Below, one piece after another: positions 52,887-61,593 of a stretch of DNA of 64,000 bases. Positions within the stretch are counted from its first letter, which is position 1, and each line of letters starts with the position of its first letter. The notes beneath the pieces are model-generated. The model saw only the letters and a program-made list of their open reading frames with translations. It made no database searches and was not told the DNA's origin. This stretch comes from Qipengyuania polymorpha (lineage in GTDB: Bacteria; Pseudomonadota; Alphaproteobacteria; Sphingomonadales; Sphingomonadaceae), in NCBI RefSeq assembly GCF_019711435.1, contig NZ_JAIGNK010000001.1:868001-932000 (forward strand). Direction: 5' to 3'. The translations under genes were made by a program, and so were the position numbers.

Positions 52887-54281
52887 CTACGGCTTGCTTG
52901 CCCGATAGGCATCGAGCGCCCGCTCGCGCGCTTCCTTGTGGCCTATCATCTTGACCGGATAGTCGCCGCGCTTGTCGTCGGGCGGGTCGTGGATGCAGTC
53001 GTCGCCCAGCTCCGCCAGTTCGGGGACATATTCGCGGATATAGCCCGCCGCGTCGAACCTTTCGCTCTGTGTCAGCGGCGCCATGATGCGGCTGAACATA
53101 TTGCTGTCGACGCCAGTGCCCGAAATCCACTGCCAGTTGACACCATTGTTGCCGTAATCGGCATCGACGAGGCAGTCCCAATACCATTGCTCGCCGTGTC
53201 GCCAGTCGATGAGCAGGTGCTTTACGAGGAAGCTGGCGCAAATCATCCGCACGCGGTTGTGAAGCCAGCCCGTCTGCCACAGCTGCCGCATACCGGCATC
53301 CACTATGGGGTAACCGGTCATCCCCTTCTGCCAGCACTTGAGGTCTTCTTCGATAAGGTGGCCCGCATTGGGGTTCCGCCACAGGGTGCGCTCGTCATAG
53401 TCGCGATAGCTGTCGCGCGGATAGTCGGGGAACTGGTCGATGACGTTCTGCGCATAGTCCCGCCAGATGATTTCCTTCGCGAAGGTCTTCCACCCTTCGC
53501 TGCGCTTGTCCTTGAGCTTGTGCCACGCCTGCGCGGGACTGATTTCACCCCAATGGAGATGCGGCGAGAGGCGCGAGGTGATGTCCTGCGAGGGGAGGTT
53601 GCGGCCCTCGTCGTAATCGGCAACCTCGTCCGCCCACCAGTCGAGGCGGTCGTGCGCGGCGGCCTCGCCGAACTCCCAGAAGTCGCGAATACCCCCTGCC
53701 CAGTCAGGCTTCGTGGGGAGCAGTTCCCAGTCGGCAAGGTCATCGCTCTCCGGCCAGCTGTCAGGCGAGGAAATGGTCTCAGGCTCGCCCAGCACATCGC
53801 GCGGGGGCATGACCTCCAGCATCGCCTTCGAGAAGGGCGTGTAAATCTTGTACGGGTCGCCCGAACCTGTCGTGACCGAGCCCGGCGGCAGCAGGTAATT
53901 GCCATCGTAGAGGCATAGTTTCGTATCCTCGCCCAGCGCATCGCGAAGCTCGTCCTCGGCTTCCTTCCACCACGGCTCGTAATGGCGGATGGCGTGGATG
54001 CAACTTGCGCCTGTCTGGTCGGCAATGGCGGCGAGTACTTGCGGCGCATCGCCCTTGCCCAGGACTATCTGCGAGCGGCGGCTGCCGAACGATTTGCCGA
54101 GGCTCTCAAGCGAATAGTGCAACCAGACCTTCGACGCGCCGCCATAGGCATGGTCCCCTGCCCTCTCGTCGTCGAGGACATAGACCGGGATGACGGGGCC
54201 GGCCTGGGCTGCGGCATGGAGGGCGGGCTGGTCGGCCATGCGCAGGTCGCGCCTCAGCCAGACTATCTGCGGGGAACTCAT
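52887..54281 (-). CDS. phrB: Deoxyribodipyrimidine photolyase
   Basis: A 464-residue light-driven DNA repair enzyme that splits cyclobutane pyrimidine dimers. N-terminal antenna-binding domain (VWLRRDLRMADQPAL) and C-terminal FAD domain with GMTGYPIVDAGMRQLW, GWLHNRVRMI and DADYGNNGVNWQW, all typical of class I CPD photolyases. The Trp residues of the electron-transfer chain lie in these segments. ATG at 54281 is only a few bases past the EcfG promoter at 54290-54315, so the mRNA may be leaderless. It heads the unit phrB-cfa-serine hydrolase. Confidence 0.96.
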   Translation of the reverse strand: MSSPQIVWLRRDLRMADQPALHAAAQAGPVIPVYVLDDERAGDHAYGGASKVWLHYSLESLGKSFGSRRSQIVLGKGDAPQVLAAIADQTGASCIHAIRHYEPWWKEAEDELRDALGEDTKLCLYDGNYLLPPGSVTTGSGDPYKIYTPFSKAMLEVMPPRDVLGEPETISSPDSWPESDDLADWELLPTKPDWAGGIRDFWEFGEAAAHDRLDWWADEVADYDEGRNLPSQDITSRLSPHLHWGEISPAQAWHKLKDKRSEGWKTFAKEIIWRDYAQNVIDQFPDYPRDSYRDYDERTLWRNPNAGHLIEEDLKCWQKGMTGYPIVDAGMRQLWQTGWLHNRVRMICASFLVKHLLIDWRHGEQWYWDCLVDADYGNNGVNWQWISGTGVDSNMFSRIMAPLTQSERFDAAGYIREYVPELAELGDDCIHDPPDDKRGDYPVKMIGHKEARERALDAYRASKP

Positions 54282-54289
54282 GCCAGCGG

Positions 54290-54315
54290 AACGGAAATGC
54301 GCGGCCAAATGTTCC
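54290..54315 (-). promoter_or_regulatory. EcfG-type promoter of phrB
   Basis: GGAAC, exactly 17 bases, CGTT on the minus strand: a perfect match to the alphaproteobacterial general-stress sigma (EcfG) consensus. It lies in the 41-base gap between phrB and the divergent PAP2 gene. The expected start site, about 7 bases past CGTT, is within a few bases of the phrB ATG. Confidence 0.8.
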
Positions 54316-54322
54316 TCCCCTC

Positions 54323-55087
54323 ATGGAAAGCACGCAAACCGCCGCCGGGCAGGACGAAGCCCCCATCCCCGCCGAGACCATGGTGGTGCCCGAGCGCGGC
54401 TTCACAATCAACCGCAAGAAGGCGCTGGTGGCGTCCGCAATCCTGTGGACGGGCTTTGCCATCATGGTCTGGCTGGTCCTGACCGGACGCACCGGCAGTT
54501 TCGACCAGTGGGGCCTGATGTCCTATCGCACCGGCGAAGAACTCGGGCCGAGCGGGCCAGAACTCGTTTTCGAGAGCGTGCGCGACGTGACGGCTCTGGG
54601 CGGCGTGTTCCTGCGCAACCTCTTCGCATTGGTTGCGGTGGTGGCGCTGCTGTTCCTCAAATTGAGGCGCGAGGCATTCCTCTACGCCGCTACCGTCATC
54701 ACCGGCTGGCTCGCCAACACCGGCGTCAAGCTGCTGGTCGGACGCGAGCGCCCGCAAATCGTGCCGCATTTGACCGAGGCGGGCGGCGAAAGCTTCCCCT
54801 CCGGACACAGCTTCTCGGCAGCGGTGGTCTACATCGGCATGGCCATCGCCTTTGCCGCGCTGAGCAAGAACCACACGGTGCGCTACACCATCATCGGTTT
54901 CGCCATGGTGCTCTCCGCCATGGTCGCCTGGAGCCGCGTGATGCTCGGCGTGCACTTCCCGAGCGATGTGACAGCGGGCTGGCTGGGCGGCGCCGGCTGG
55001 GCGTTTCTCGCTGCGGCGCTGCTCTATGCACCAGCTAAGGCGGCGGCGGATAGCGAGGCCGGGAAGAAGCTAGGTCCCGCTACTTAG
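54323..55087 (+). CDS. PAP2-type membrane phosphatase
   Basis: A 254-residue integral membrane phosphatase of the PAP2 superfamily, acting on lipid phosphates or undecaprenyl pyrophosphate. The three phosphatase motifs are KLLVGRERP, PSGHS and SRVMLGVHFPSDV, all complete. About six hydrophobic segments surround them. An N-terminal cytoplasmic tail (about 33 residues) precedes the first segment. No ribosome-binding site is evident upstream. It is divergent from phrB, and its last 8 bases overlap the convergent YdjM-like gene. Confidence 0.92.
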   Translation: MESTQTAAGQDEAPIPAETMVVPERGFTINRKKALVASAILWTGFAIMVWLVLTGRTGSFDQWGLMSYRTGEELGPSGPELVFESVRDVTALGGVFLRNLFALVAVVALLFLKLRREAFLYAATVITGWLANTGVKLLVGRERPQIVPHLTEAGGESFPSGHSFSAAVVYIGMAIAFAALSKNHTVRYTIIGFAMVLSAMVAWSRVMLGVHFPSDVTAGWLGGAGWAFLAAALLYAPAKAAADSEAGKKLGPAT

Positions 55088-56054
55088 GCGGGTCGCATTT
55101 CACATCGGGCAACGCAACGGTGAACCGATCACGCGCGCGAGGATCGTAAAAGCGAGCGTCTCGAAGGAGTACGGAGCCGTCTTCCTGAGTATCCATTATC
55201 GGAATCCTCGACCAGAATAGGAAAGCGCGCACCTCCCTGTCATCAGTCTGCAGATCCTTTGCCGAAACGCATTCGATCCCGAACAGGAAATCAGCGTTAC
55301 CTATCGGCGTCTCGTGATCAGATAGACCTTGCGCTAACGTCCACTTCCTAACGCCGACGTCCCAAACGAAGGGACCGCCTTCGACGAAACCAATGACTTC
55401 GCGTTCCCAAAATTTCAGGGGAACCGGTGACGATACGGCGGAATGGAAGAAATGCTGCTCTTTCGGATAGTCCGCAGCTGACTGCGCACTGAGGGCCCCA
55501 TTCACTCCGATATACGCCAGTGCCACCGCTATCGCCGCGCGCGCAGGTCGCTTCCACTCCCCGCCCCGCTTCTCGCGCCGGAACGAGAACCATGTCGCGA
55601 AGCCCATCAGCGCCCATAGCCAGACGTCGATGATGAACAGCGTGTCGCCGTAGAACCACTGGCTAGAAAACGGCTCGAGCAGGCGGATGCCATAAACGTT
55701 GAGCCAGTCGAGCGCCGGGTGGGTCAGGCAGCCGATGAAGCTCAGGAGGAACAGCCATTGGAAACTGACCGGCAGACGGTCCTCCGGCCGCTTCCCCCGC
55801 TTGGCCTGCCAGCGGTCGAAGCCGTAGAGCAGCCCCGCCAGTATCAGCGGCAGCAGCACCAGTGCGGGAGGGCCATGCGTGATGCCACGGCGAAAGCCGA
55901 GATGCTCCGCGCCCTCCAGCCAGAAGAAGCACGCCGCATCCACATCGGGCAGGTTTGCCCCGATGATGAGCGCGGGCATCGCGAGCCCAGTCTTTTTCTT
56001 CAGCCCCGCCTGCCCCAGCAAAGCGCCGACTAGGCTGTGCGTCAGATTGTCCAT
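55080..56054 (-). CDS. YdjM-type membrane-bound metal-dependent hydrolase
   Basis: A 324-residue membrane protein of the YdjM/LexA-regulated hydrolase type (PF04307). The N-terminus MDNLTHSLVGALLGQAGL, GANLPDVDA and RRGITHGPPALVLLPL carry the conserved His and Asp residues of the predicted metal site. Four to five hydrophobic segments occupy the first 200 residues. The last 150 residues are a soluble domain of unknown type. Two 60-base lines counted in that 3' part are each 32/60 GC, lower than the 5' part. It follows korB on the same strand after 19 bases. Confidence 0.87.
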   Translation of the reverse strand: MDNLTHSLVGALLGQAGLKKKTGLAMPALIIGANLPDVDAACFFWLEGAEHLGFRRGITHGPPALVLLPLILAGLLYGFDRWQAKRGKRPEDRLPVSFQWLFLLSFIGCLTHPALDWLNVYGIRLLEPFSSQWFYGDTLFIIDVWLWALMGFATWFSFRREKRGGEWKRPARAAIAVALAYIGVNGALSAQSAADYPKEQHFFHSAVSSPVPLKFWEREVIGFVEGGPFVWDVGVRKWTLAQGLSDHETPIGNADFLFGIECVSAKDLQTDDREVRAFLFWSRIPIMDTQEDGSVLLRDARFYDPRARDRFTVALPDVKCDPPK

Positions 56055-56073
56055 CCTTCGGGGCTACCCGACC

Positions 56074-57108
56074 CTAGACCGGATCCTGCGCCGTGCCGCT
56101 GACGGTCCAGGTCTGGCCCTTGCCGAGCAGCTTGGCGAGGTTAGCTTCCTTGCCCTCGCTGGCCATCTTGCGCTCCTGGATGACCGCATCTTCGAAGGTC
56201 GGGCGCGGGTCGTCGTAAAGGACGCCGAGCGCCATCGGGAATTCGCCGAAGGGCATCTCGATGAGCATGTGCGCGACCGAGCGGTTGGTCACGTCGTGGA
56301 CGATGACGCCCGCGCTTTCCCAGTCGCCGTCTGTCAAATCGACAACTTCGAGGCACAGCTTCTCGCGGTTCAGTGCGATACCCTTGGTGTCCTTGGCGAA
56401 CAGCATGGGCTTGCCGTCTTCGAGCCAGAGCTGGCGGTCCTCCGCTCCCTTGGGCGCGGCGAAATCGTTGAAGACGTCCTTGTTGTAGACGATGCAGTTC
56501 TGGAAAATCTCGATGAAGGCCGCGCCCTTGTGGGCATGCGCTGCCTTGAGCACGTCGGGCAGGTTCTTCGACACATCGAACCCGCGCCCGATGAAACGCG
56601 CACCGCTGCCGAGCGCAAAGGCGGCCGGGCGCGCGGGGTGGTCGTAGCTGCCGATCGGGGTCGAAGGCGATTTGGTGCCTTCGCGGCTGGTGGGCGAAGC
56701 CTGACCCTTGGTGAGGCCGTAAATCTCGTTGTTGAACAGCATGATTTGCATGTTCACGTTGCGGCGCAGGACATGCATCAGGTGGTTGCCCCCGATGGAA
56801 AGTCCGTCGCCGTCACCCGTCACCAGCCACACGTCGAGCTCCGGATTGGCAAGCTTCGCGCCCGTCGCAAAGGCAGGCGCGCGGCCGTGAATGGTGTGGA
56901 AACCGTAGCTCTCGACGTAATAGGGAAAGCGGCTCGAACAGCCGATGCCCGAGATGAAGACGGTGTTCTTCGGATCCGCACCAATCTGCGGCAACGTGCG
57001 CTGCACGGCCTTGAGGATGGCATAGTCCCCGCAGCCTGGACACCAGCGGACCTCCTGGTCGGTTTCCCAGTCCTTGAGCGTGGTTTCGATCTTGGTCATC
57101 TCATTCAT
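56074..57108 (-). CDS. korB: 2-oxoglutarate:ferredoxin-type oxidoreductase, beta subunit
   Basis: The 344-residue TPP-binding subunit of a 2-oxoacid:ferredoxin oxidoreductase, oxidising 2-oxoglutarate or a similar acid to the CoA ester. The Fe-S cysteines are in RWCPGCGDYAIL and Cys-rich ISGIGCSSRFPYY. The TPP motif is GDGDGLSIGGNHLMHVLRRN with NNEIYGLTKGQ. ATG at 57108 has AAGGAG 9 bases upstream; starts at 57129 and 57099 are possible. It overlaps the end of the small exported-protein gene by 8 bases. Confidence 0.93.
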   Translation of the reverse strand: MNEMTKIETTLKDWETDQEVRWCPGCGDYAILKAVQRTLPQIGADPKNTVFISGIGCSSRFPYYVESYGFHTIHGRAPAFATGAKLANPELDVWLVTGDGDGLSIGGNHLMHVLRRNVNMQIMLFNNEIYGLTKGQASPTSREGTKSPSTPIGSYDHPARPAAFALGSGARFIGRGFDVSKNLPDVLKAAHAHKGAAFIEIFQNCIVYNKDVFNDFAAPKGAEDRQLWLEDGKPMLFAKDTKGIALNREKLCLEVVDLTDGDWESAGVIVHDVTNRSVAHMLIEMPFGEFPMALGVLYDDPRPTFEDAVIQERKMASEGKEANLAKLLGKGQTWTVSGTAQDPV

Positions 57109-57637
57109 CGACCGATGCTCCTTCGGCATTGGCGGGGGCGGTAAACCGCTCCGGTCCGAACACTGCCTTCAAAATTTCGTCGCGGTAATTGCCGTCGGCT
57201 TTCTTGGAAAATGCCGAAACGATCACACGGATGAGAACGCCATCGTGATAGGCAACCCAGGTCCGGCGAAGGCCGATGTTCGTGTTGTAGACACCTTCGA
57301 AAACCACGGCTTCGGGAGCATGGCGCAACTTCACACGCTTCTCGCGAATAATCTGGCGCAGGCTGGATTCGTGGAAAGTTTCGCGCGTGTGGTGCTTGAG
57401 GTCATCGAGCGTCATCGCCTTGTCGACCGGTGTTAGAGTGACACCGACGTTCGGCTCTTCGAGAACACTGCCCCCCATGCACATCACCGCCTTGGCCTTG
57501 CCCATGTCATGCGGTCGGCAATCATTGCCTAGAAGGCTGGAAGGAAGCTCCGCCGACATTGCGGGACGCGCGAAATCTTCAGCCGATGCCGGACTTGCCA
57601 GCGCGAAAAGAGCCACGGCCAGTATCGGTTTGATCAT
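57101..57637 (-). CDS. Exported protein encoded between korA and korB
   Basis: A 178-residue exported protein of unknown family. The signal peptide is KPILAVALFALASPASAED. The mature part has two Cys (CRPHD and VMCMGG) that could pair, and a LRRTWVAYHDGVLIRVIVSAFS strand region. It has a perfect AAGGAGGTG ribosome-binding site. Its ATG overlaps the korA stop (ATGA) and its stop overlaps the korB start region, so it is fully embedded in the operon. An exported protein inside a cytoplasmic enzyme operon is unexpected, and no function is assigned. Confidence 0.78.
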   Translation of the reverse strand: MIKPILAVALFALASPASAEDFARPAMSAELPSSLLGNDCRPHDMGKAKAVMCMGGSVLEEPNVGVTLTPVDKAMTLDDLKHHTRETFHESSLRQIIREKRVKLRHAPEAVVFEGVYNTNIGLRRTWVAYHDGVLIRVIVSAFSKKADGNYRDEILKAVFGPERFTAPANAEGASVDE

Positions 57638-59571
57638 TTTGCACCTCCTTCCGTGCTCGGAAGCTGCTGGTCGTTGGCCGCGACCTGGCCGCCCTCGTTG
57701 CCATCGATACCGTCGAAGAACTTGGCAATCTCGGCCTCGAGTTCGGCAATCTGGAACGGCTGGCCGCTGGTCTTGGTAAGCGGCTGCGCGTCGACGAGGA
57801 ACTGGTCGCGCAGCACGGTCTTAAACTGGCCGGTATTCATTTCGGGTACGAGGATATGCTCGAAGCCCTTGAGCAGCTCGCCCAGGTTCTTCGGCATGGG
57901 CCAGATGTGGCGCACGTGGATGTGGCTGACCGAGCAGCCCTTGGCGATGCTGCGGCGCACGGCCTGATGGATGGGGCCATAGGTGCTGCCCCAGCCCACC
58001 ACGGCGAGCTTGCCGGTAGTCTCGCCCAGCGCCACGTCCTGGTCGGGCACGATGATGCCCTCGACCTTGTTCTTGCGCGCATCGGTCATGCGCTGGTGGT
58101 TGTCGGGCGAATAGTCGATATTGCCGGTAAGCTCGTGCTTCTCGATACCGCCGATGCGGTGCATCAGGCCGGGCGTGCCGGGCTTGACCCACGGGCGCGC
58201 ACCCTTCTCGTCGCGCTTGTATGGCAGGAAGTTGTCGCCGTCGTTTGGCTCTTCGAGGAAGCTTGCCGGGAATGGCTCGAAAGTATCCGGGTCGGGGACT
58301 TTCCAAGGCTCGGCGGCGTTGGCGATATAGCCGTCGGTCAGCAGCATGACCGGGGTCATGTACTGCGTCGCAATGCGGCAGGCCTCGATGGCAACCTCGA
58401 ACGCGTCCGACGGACTGCGCGCGGCAATCACCGGCATCGGCGCATCGCCATTACGGCCATAGACGGCCTGGTAGAGGTCGCTCTGCTCGGTCTTGGTCGG
58501 CAGGCCGGTCGAGGGGCCGCCGCGCTGCGAATTGACGATGACCAGCGGAAGCTCGGTCATGATGCCGAGGCCGATGGCTTCGGTCTTCAGCGCAATGCCC
58601 GGCCCCGAAGAGCTGGTGACACCCAGCTGCCCGGCATAGCTCGCCCCGATGGCGGCGCAGATGGCGGCAATCTCGTCTTCCGCCTGGAAAGTGGTGACGC
58701 CGAATTCCTTGAGCCGCGCCAGATGGTGCAGGATGGCCGAGGCAGGGGTGATGGGATAGCCGCCGAAGAACATCGGCAGTTCAGCCAGCTGCGCACCGGC
58801 GACGAGGCCCAGCGACACCGCTTCCGCGCCGGTAATCGTGCGGTAGAGGCCCGGCTCGCTCTGCACCGGCGGCATGGTCAGCTGCTTGACCGGTCCGGCC
58901 AGTTCCGCGGTCTCGCCATAGGCATGGCCCGCGTCGAGCGCGGCGATGTTGGCATCGGCGATGTCGGTCTTGGACTTGAACTTGGCCTTCAGCCAGTCAT
59001 GGATCGGCTCGCGCGGACGGTCGAACATCCACAGCGCAAGGCCCAGCGTCCACATGTTCTTCGAGCGCAGCGCGTCCTTGTTGCCAAGGCCAAAGGGCTT
59101 GACCGCCTCGATGGTCTTCTCGCTGATGTCGAAGGCGAGCACGTCGAACTTGGCGAGGCTGCCATCTTCCAACGGATTGGCTTCGTAATGCGCCTTGTCG
59201 AGGTTGCGCTTCGTAAAGGCGCCGGTGTCGGCGATGATGAGGCCGCCGGGCTTCAGCGCCGCGAGGTTCACCTTGAGCGCTGCCGGGTTCATCGCCACCA
59301 GTACATCGGGCGCGTCGCCTGCGGTGTTGATCGAGCGGCTGCCGAAATTGATCTGGAACGCCGAGACCCCGAACAGCGTGCCCTGCGGCGCGCGGATTTC
59401 CGCCGGGAAATCGGGGAAGGTCGCAAGATCGTTGCCTGCCAGCGCGGTCGACAGGGTGAACTGCCCGCCAGTGAGCTGCATACCGTCACCGGAGTCGCCG
59501 GCGAACCGCACAACGATGGCTTCGGGGGTTTCGGGGAGGCCGCTTTCGGCCTGATTGGCGGCTGTTGCCAT
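57634..59571 (-). CDS. korA: 2-oxoglutarate:ferredoxin-type oxidoreductase, alpha subunit
   Basis: The 645-residue alpha subunit. The N-terminal gamma-type domain (RFAGDSGDGMQLTGGQF) is fused to the alpha part, in which GGYPITPASAILHHLA and QAEDEIAAICAAIGASYAG are the substrate-side motifs. The C-terminal domain ends with HVRHIWPMPKNLGELLKGF. The fusion of gamma and alpha is the common form in alphaproteobacteria. ATG at 59571 has AAGGAA upstream. It is the first gene of the unit with the exported-protein gene and korB. The 2-oxoglutarate specificity is inferred by family. Confidence 0.93.
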   Translation of the reverse strand: MATAANQAESGLPETPEAIVVRFAGDSGDGMQLTGGQFTLSTALAGNDLATFPDFPAEIRAPQGTLFGVSAFQINFGSRSINTAGDAPDVLVAMNPAALKVNLAALKPGGLIIADTGAFTKRNLDKAHYEANPLEDGSLAKFDVLAFDISEKTIEAVKPFGLGNKDALRSKNMWTLGLALWMFDRPREPIHDWLKAKFKSKTDIADANIAALDAGHAYGETAELAGPVKQLTMPPVQSEPGLYRTITGAEAVSLGLVAGAQLAELPMFFGGYPITPASAILHHLARLKEFGVTTFQAEDEIAAICAAIGASYAGQLGVTSSSGPGIALKTEAIGLGIMTELPLVIVNSQRGGPSTGLPTKTEQSDLYQAVYGRNGDAPMPVIAARSPSDAFEVAIEACRIATQYMTPVMLLTDGYIANAAEPWKVPDPDTFEPFPASFLEEPNDGDNFLPYKRDEKGARPWVKPGTPGLMHRIGGIEKHELTGNIDYSPDNHQRMTDARKNKVEGIIVPDQDVALGETTGKLAVVGWGSTYGPIHQAVRRSIAKGCSVSHIHVRHIWPMPKNLGELLKGFEHILVPEMNTGQFKTVLRDQFLVDAQPLTKTSGQPFQIAELEAEIAKFFDGIDGNEGGQVAANDQQLPSTEGGAK

Positions 59572-59740
59572 CCAGAAAATTCCTTGTCGCGCGCCGTACT
59601 CGGCGCTGTCTCTCGGTGGCGGCACCTAGGCCCCGCCCACCTCTCTCGCAATGAAGTTTCTCTGCTAGCGGGAAAAAGGCAGGTGGAAAAGCACTTGGCC
59701 TTCGCTAAGTCCCTTTTTGCAACGCGAAGAGGAGAGACCC

Positions 59741-60691
59741 GTGGCCGATACCGAACACTATGTCCGCGAGGATGTGCGCGCATTCCTCGATATGCTCGAA
59801 GCCATGGGCGGCAAGGGCGTGGACGAAGTCGGCGCTATCGAGGGTCGCACGCAGATGAAGACGCTGGGGGCACTGGCCGAAAGCCCGCCGCGCAACCTCG
59901 CCGTCATCAAGGACCTCTCCTGCCCCGGACCCGCTGGGGACATCCCGCTGCGGCTTTACGATGCGAAGAAGGAGCGCGGCCCCTCGCCTTGCGTGGTCTT
60001 CATCCACGGTGGCGGCTTCGTCATCGGCGACCGCGATGTCTACAATTCGCTCTGCACCGAGATTGCCTCGCGGCTCGACCTGCCAGTGGTGTCGGTGGAG
60101 TACCGCCTCGCGCCCGAGCACCCCTTCCCCGCCGCACCCGACGATTGCGAGGCGGCAGCGCGCTGGATTGCCACTTCACCTGAGGCACTGGACCGCGAGA
60201 TTACCGGCCTCGTCATCACCGGTGACAGCGCGGGCGGCAACCTCACCATCGTGACCACCAACCAGCTGGCGAACGATCCCGCCCAGGTGCCGGTCATCGT
60301 GCAGGCGCCCATCTATCCGGTCGCCAACGATGTCTCGCAGCACAAGTCCTATGCCGATTTCGCGGAAGGCTTCCTGCTGACCGGCGCGGCCATGGGCTGG
60401 TTTACCGAGCAATATGCCGCCGACCCGAAGGACCCGCGCAACATGCCGATGGTGGGCGACTGCTCGAACACCCCGCCGACGGTGGTGTGCACCGCCGGTC
60501 TAGACCCCTTGCGCGATTCCGGGCGCGATTACGCCGCGCATCTGGTCCAGCAGGGAACCGAAGTGGTCTATCTCGAATTTCCCGGTATCATTCATGGCTT
60601 CACGACCTTGCGGAAGGCCATGCCCAGCGGCCAGAAGGACCTCGATGCCTTCCTTGATGCGGTCGAAATGATGGTGGAGCGTTACAAGTGA
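59741..60691 (+). CDS. Alpha/beta hydrolase, HSL-type esterase
   Basis: A 316-residue alpha/beta hydrolase of the hormone-sensitive-lipase family. The oxyanion motif is HGGGF, the nucleophile Ser is in TGDSAGGN, the acid in GLDPLRD and the His in IIHGF. Such enzymes cleave short-chain esters in the cytoplasm. The start is GTG at 59741 with AGGAG 8 bases before it. It is divergent from korA with 169 bases between. Its stop overlaps the rppH start as GTGA, so the two are coupled. Confidence 0.93.
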   Translation: MADTEHYVREDVRAFLDMLEAMGGKGVDEVGAIEGRTQMKTLGALAESPPRNLAVIKDLSCPGPAGDIPLRLYDAKKERGPSPCVVFIHGGGFVIGDRDVYNSLCTEIASRLDLPVVSVEYRLAPEHPFPAAPDDCEAAARWIATSPEALDREITGLVITGDSAGGNLTIVTTNQLANDPAQVPVIVQAPIYPVANDVSQHKSYADFAEGFLLTGAAMGWFTEQYAADPKDPRNMPMVGDCSNTPPTVVCTAGLDPLRDSGRDYAAHLVQQGTEVVYLEFPGIIHGFTTLRKAMPSGQKDLDAFLDAVEMMVERYK

Positions 60692-61161
60692 GCGAACTCG
60701 GTTACCGGCCCTGTGTCGGCGTGATGCTGGTCAATGGCGAGGGCCGCGTATTCGTCGGCCGCCGTATCGACAACAAGGAAGGCGACTGGTGGCAAATGCC
60801 CCAGGGCGGCGTCGACGAGGGCGAGGATTTGAAGGAAGCCGCCTTGCGCGAACTCGCCGAGGAAACCGGCGCGAAGGCAGAGCATGTCAGCCTCATCCAG
60901 CAGACCCGCGAACCCATTCGCTACGATTTGCCCGAGGAACTCATCGGCAAGCTATGGGGCGGCAAATATCGCGGGCAGGAGCAGGTCTGGTTCCTCGCGC
61001 GCTTCTCCGGCGCGGATGAGGACATCGACCTCGAAGCCCACGACCCGCCCGAATTCTGCGACTGGAAATGGGTCGATGCCGAGCAGCTTCCCGAGCTGAT
61101 AGTCCCGTTCAAGAAACGGGTCTATCGCGCTGTTCTGGAAGAGTTTCGTGAGTTGGTTTGA
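60688..61161 (+). CDS. rppH: RNA pyrophosphohydrolase
   Basis: A 157-residue Nudix hydrolase that removes pyrophosphate from the 5' end of mRNAs and so starts decay. The Nudix box is GGVDEGEDLKEAALRELAEETG. The N-terminal YRPCVGVMLVN and the C-terminal WVDAEQLPELIVPFKKRVY match the RppH group. It begins with GTG overlapping the hydrolase stop. Its last 53 bases overlap a gene on the opposite strand. Confidence 0.95.
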   Translation: MSELGYRPCVGVMLVNGEGRVFVGRRIDNKEGDWWQMPQGGVDEGEDLKEAALRELAEETGAKAEHVSLIQQTREPIRYDLPEELIGKLWGGKYRGQEQVWFLARFSGADEDIDLEAHDPPEFCDWKWVDAEQLPELIVPFKKRVYRAVLEEFRELV

Positions 61162-61573
61162 ATATCTGATACCCTAACCATCCGCCGAAGAAACATATGA
61201 GACAGTGAAAGAAGTTTGAGAACCAAATCCATTCTGGATATTCGGGTTCGTGGCTCCTGGTAAACATCGCGAAGGCTGCGCAAAAATACGAGACTGCCAG
61301 ACCCGCAACGAGCCAAACGATGATGTTACGAAACGTAGCGAAGCGGTCAGCCAGCAGTATCAACACCAAAGCAATAATCAGCGGAAAGAAACCGAAAACT
61401 GGTGACAGCAAAACCCAGATTGGCGTCAATGCAACTTCAAGGAGCACGTCGCCTACTTCGATTTCGGAAAGCTGATATTCGAACCCGTTTAGCAATCTCG
61501 ACGGCGGCATCGTGAGCCCGAACCCAATGGCATTGCCAATCAGGGCAAACCAAACCGGACGCCGCACACTCAC
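61109..61573 (-). CDS. Small membrane protein, low GC
   Basis: A protein of about 154 residues with four hydrophobic segments, beginning with RRPVWFALIGNAIGFGLTM and including ALTPIWVLLSPVFGFFPLIIAL and a final FGGWLGYQIF. No family is recognised. The start is uncertain: GTG at 61573 or GTG at 61567, with TAAGG close by. Two 60-base lines counted in it are 28/60 and 27/60 GC, well below the neighbours, which suggests a transferred gene. It overlaps the opposite-strand rppH by 53 bases and follows the TPR gene by 20 bases. Confidence 0.6.
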   Translation of the reverse strand: MSVRRPVWFALIGNAIGFGLTMPPSRLLNGFEYQLSEIEVGDVLLEVALTPIWVLLSPVFGFFPLIIALVLILLADRFATFRNIIVWLVAGLAVSYFCAAFAMFTRSHEPEYPEWIWFSNFFHCLICFFGGWLGYQIFKPTHETLPEQRDRPVS

Positions 61574-61593
61574 CTTAAAGTTTTCGGTTCTTC

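Noticed and set aside
57856-60183. Long plus-strand frame across korA and the esterase gene
   Set aside because: It covers two well-supported genes in the wrong frame and shows no domain.
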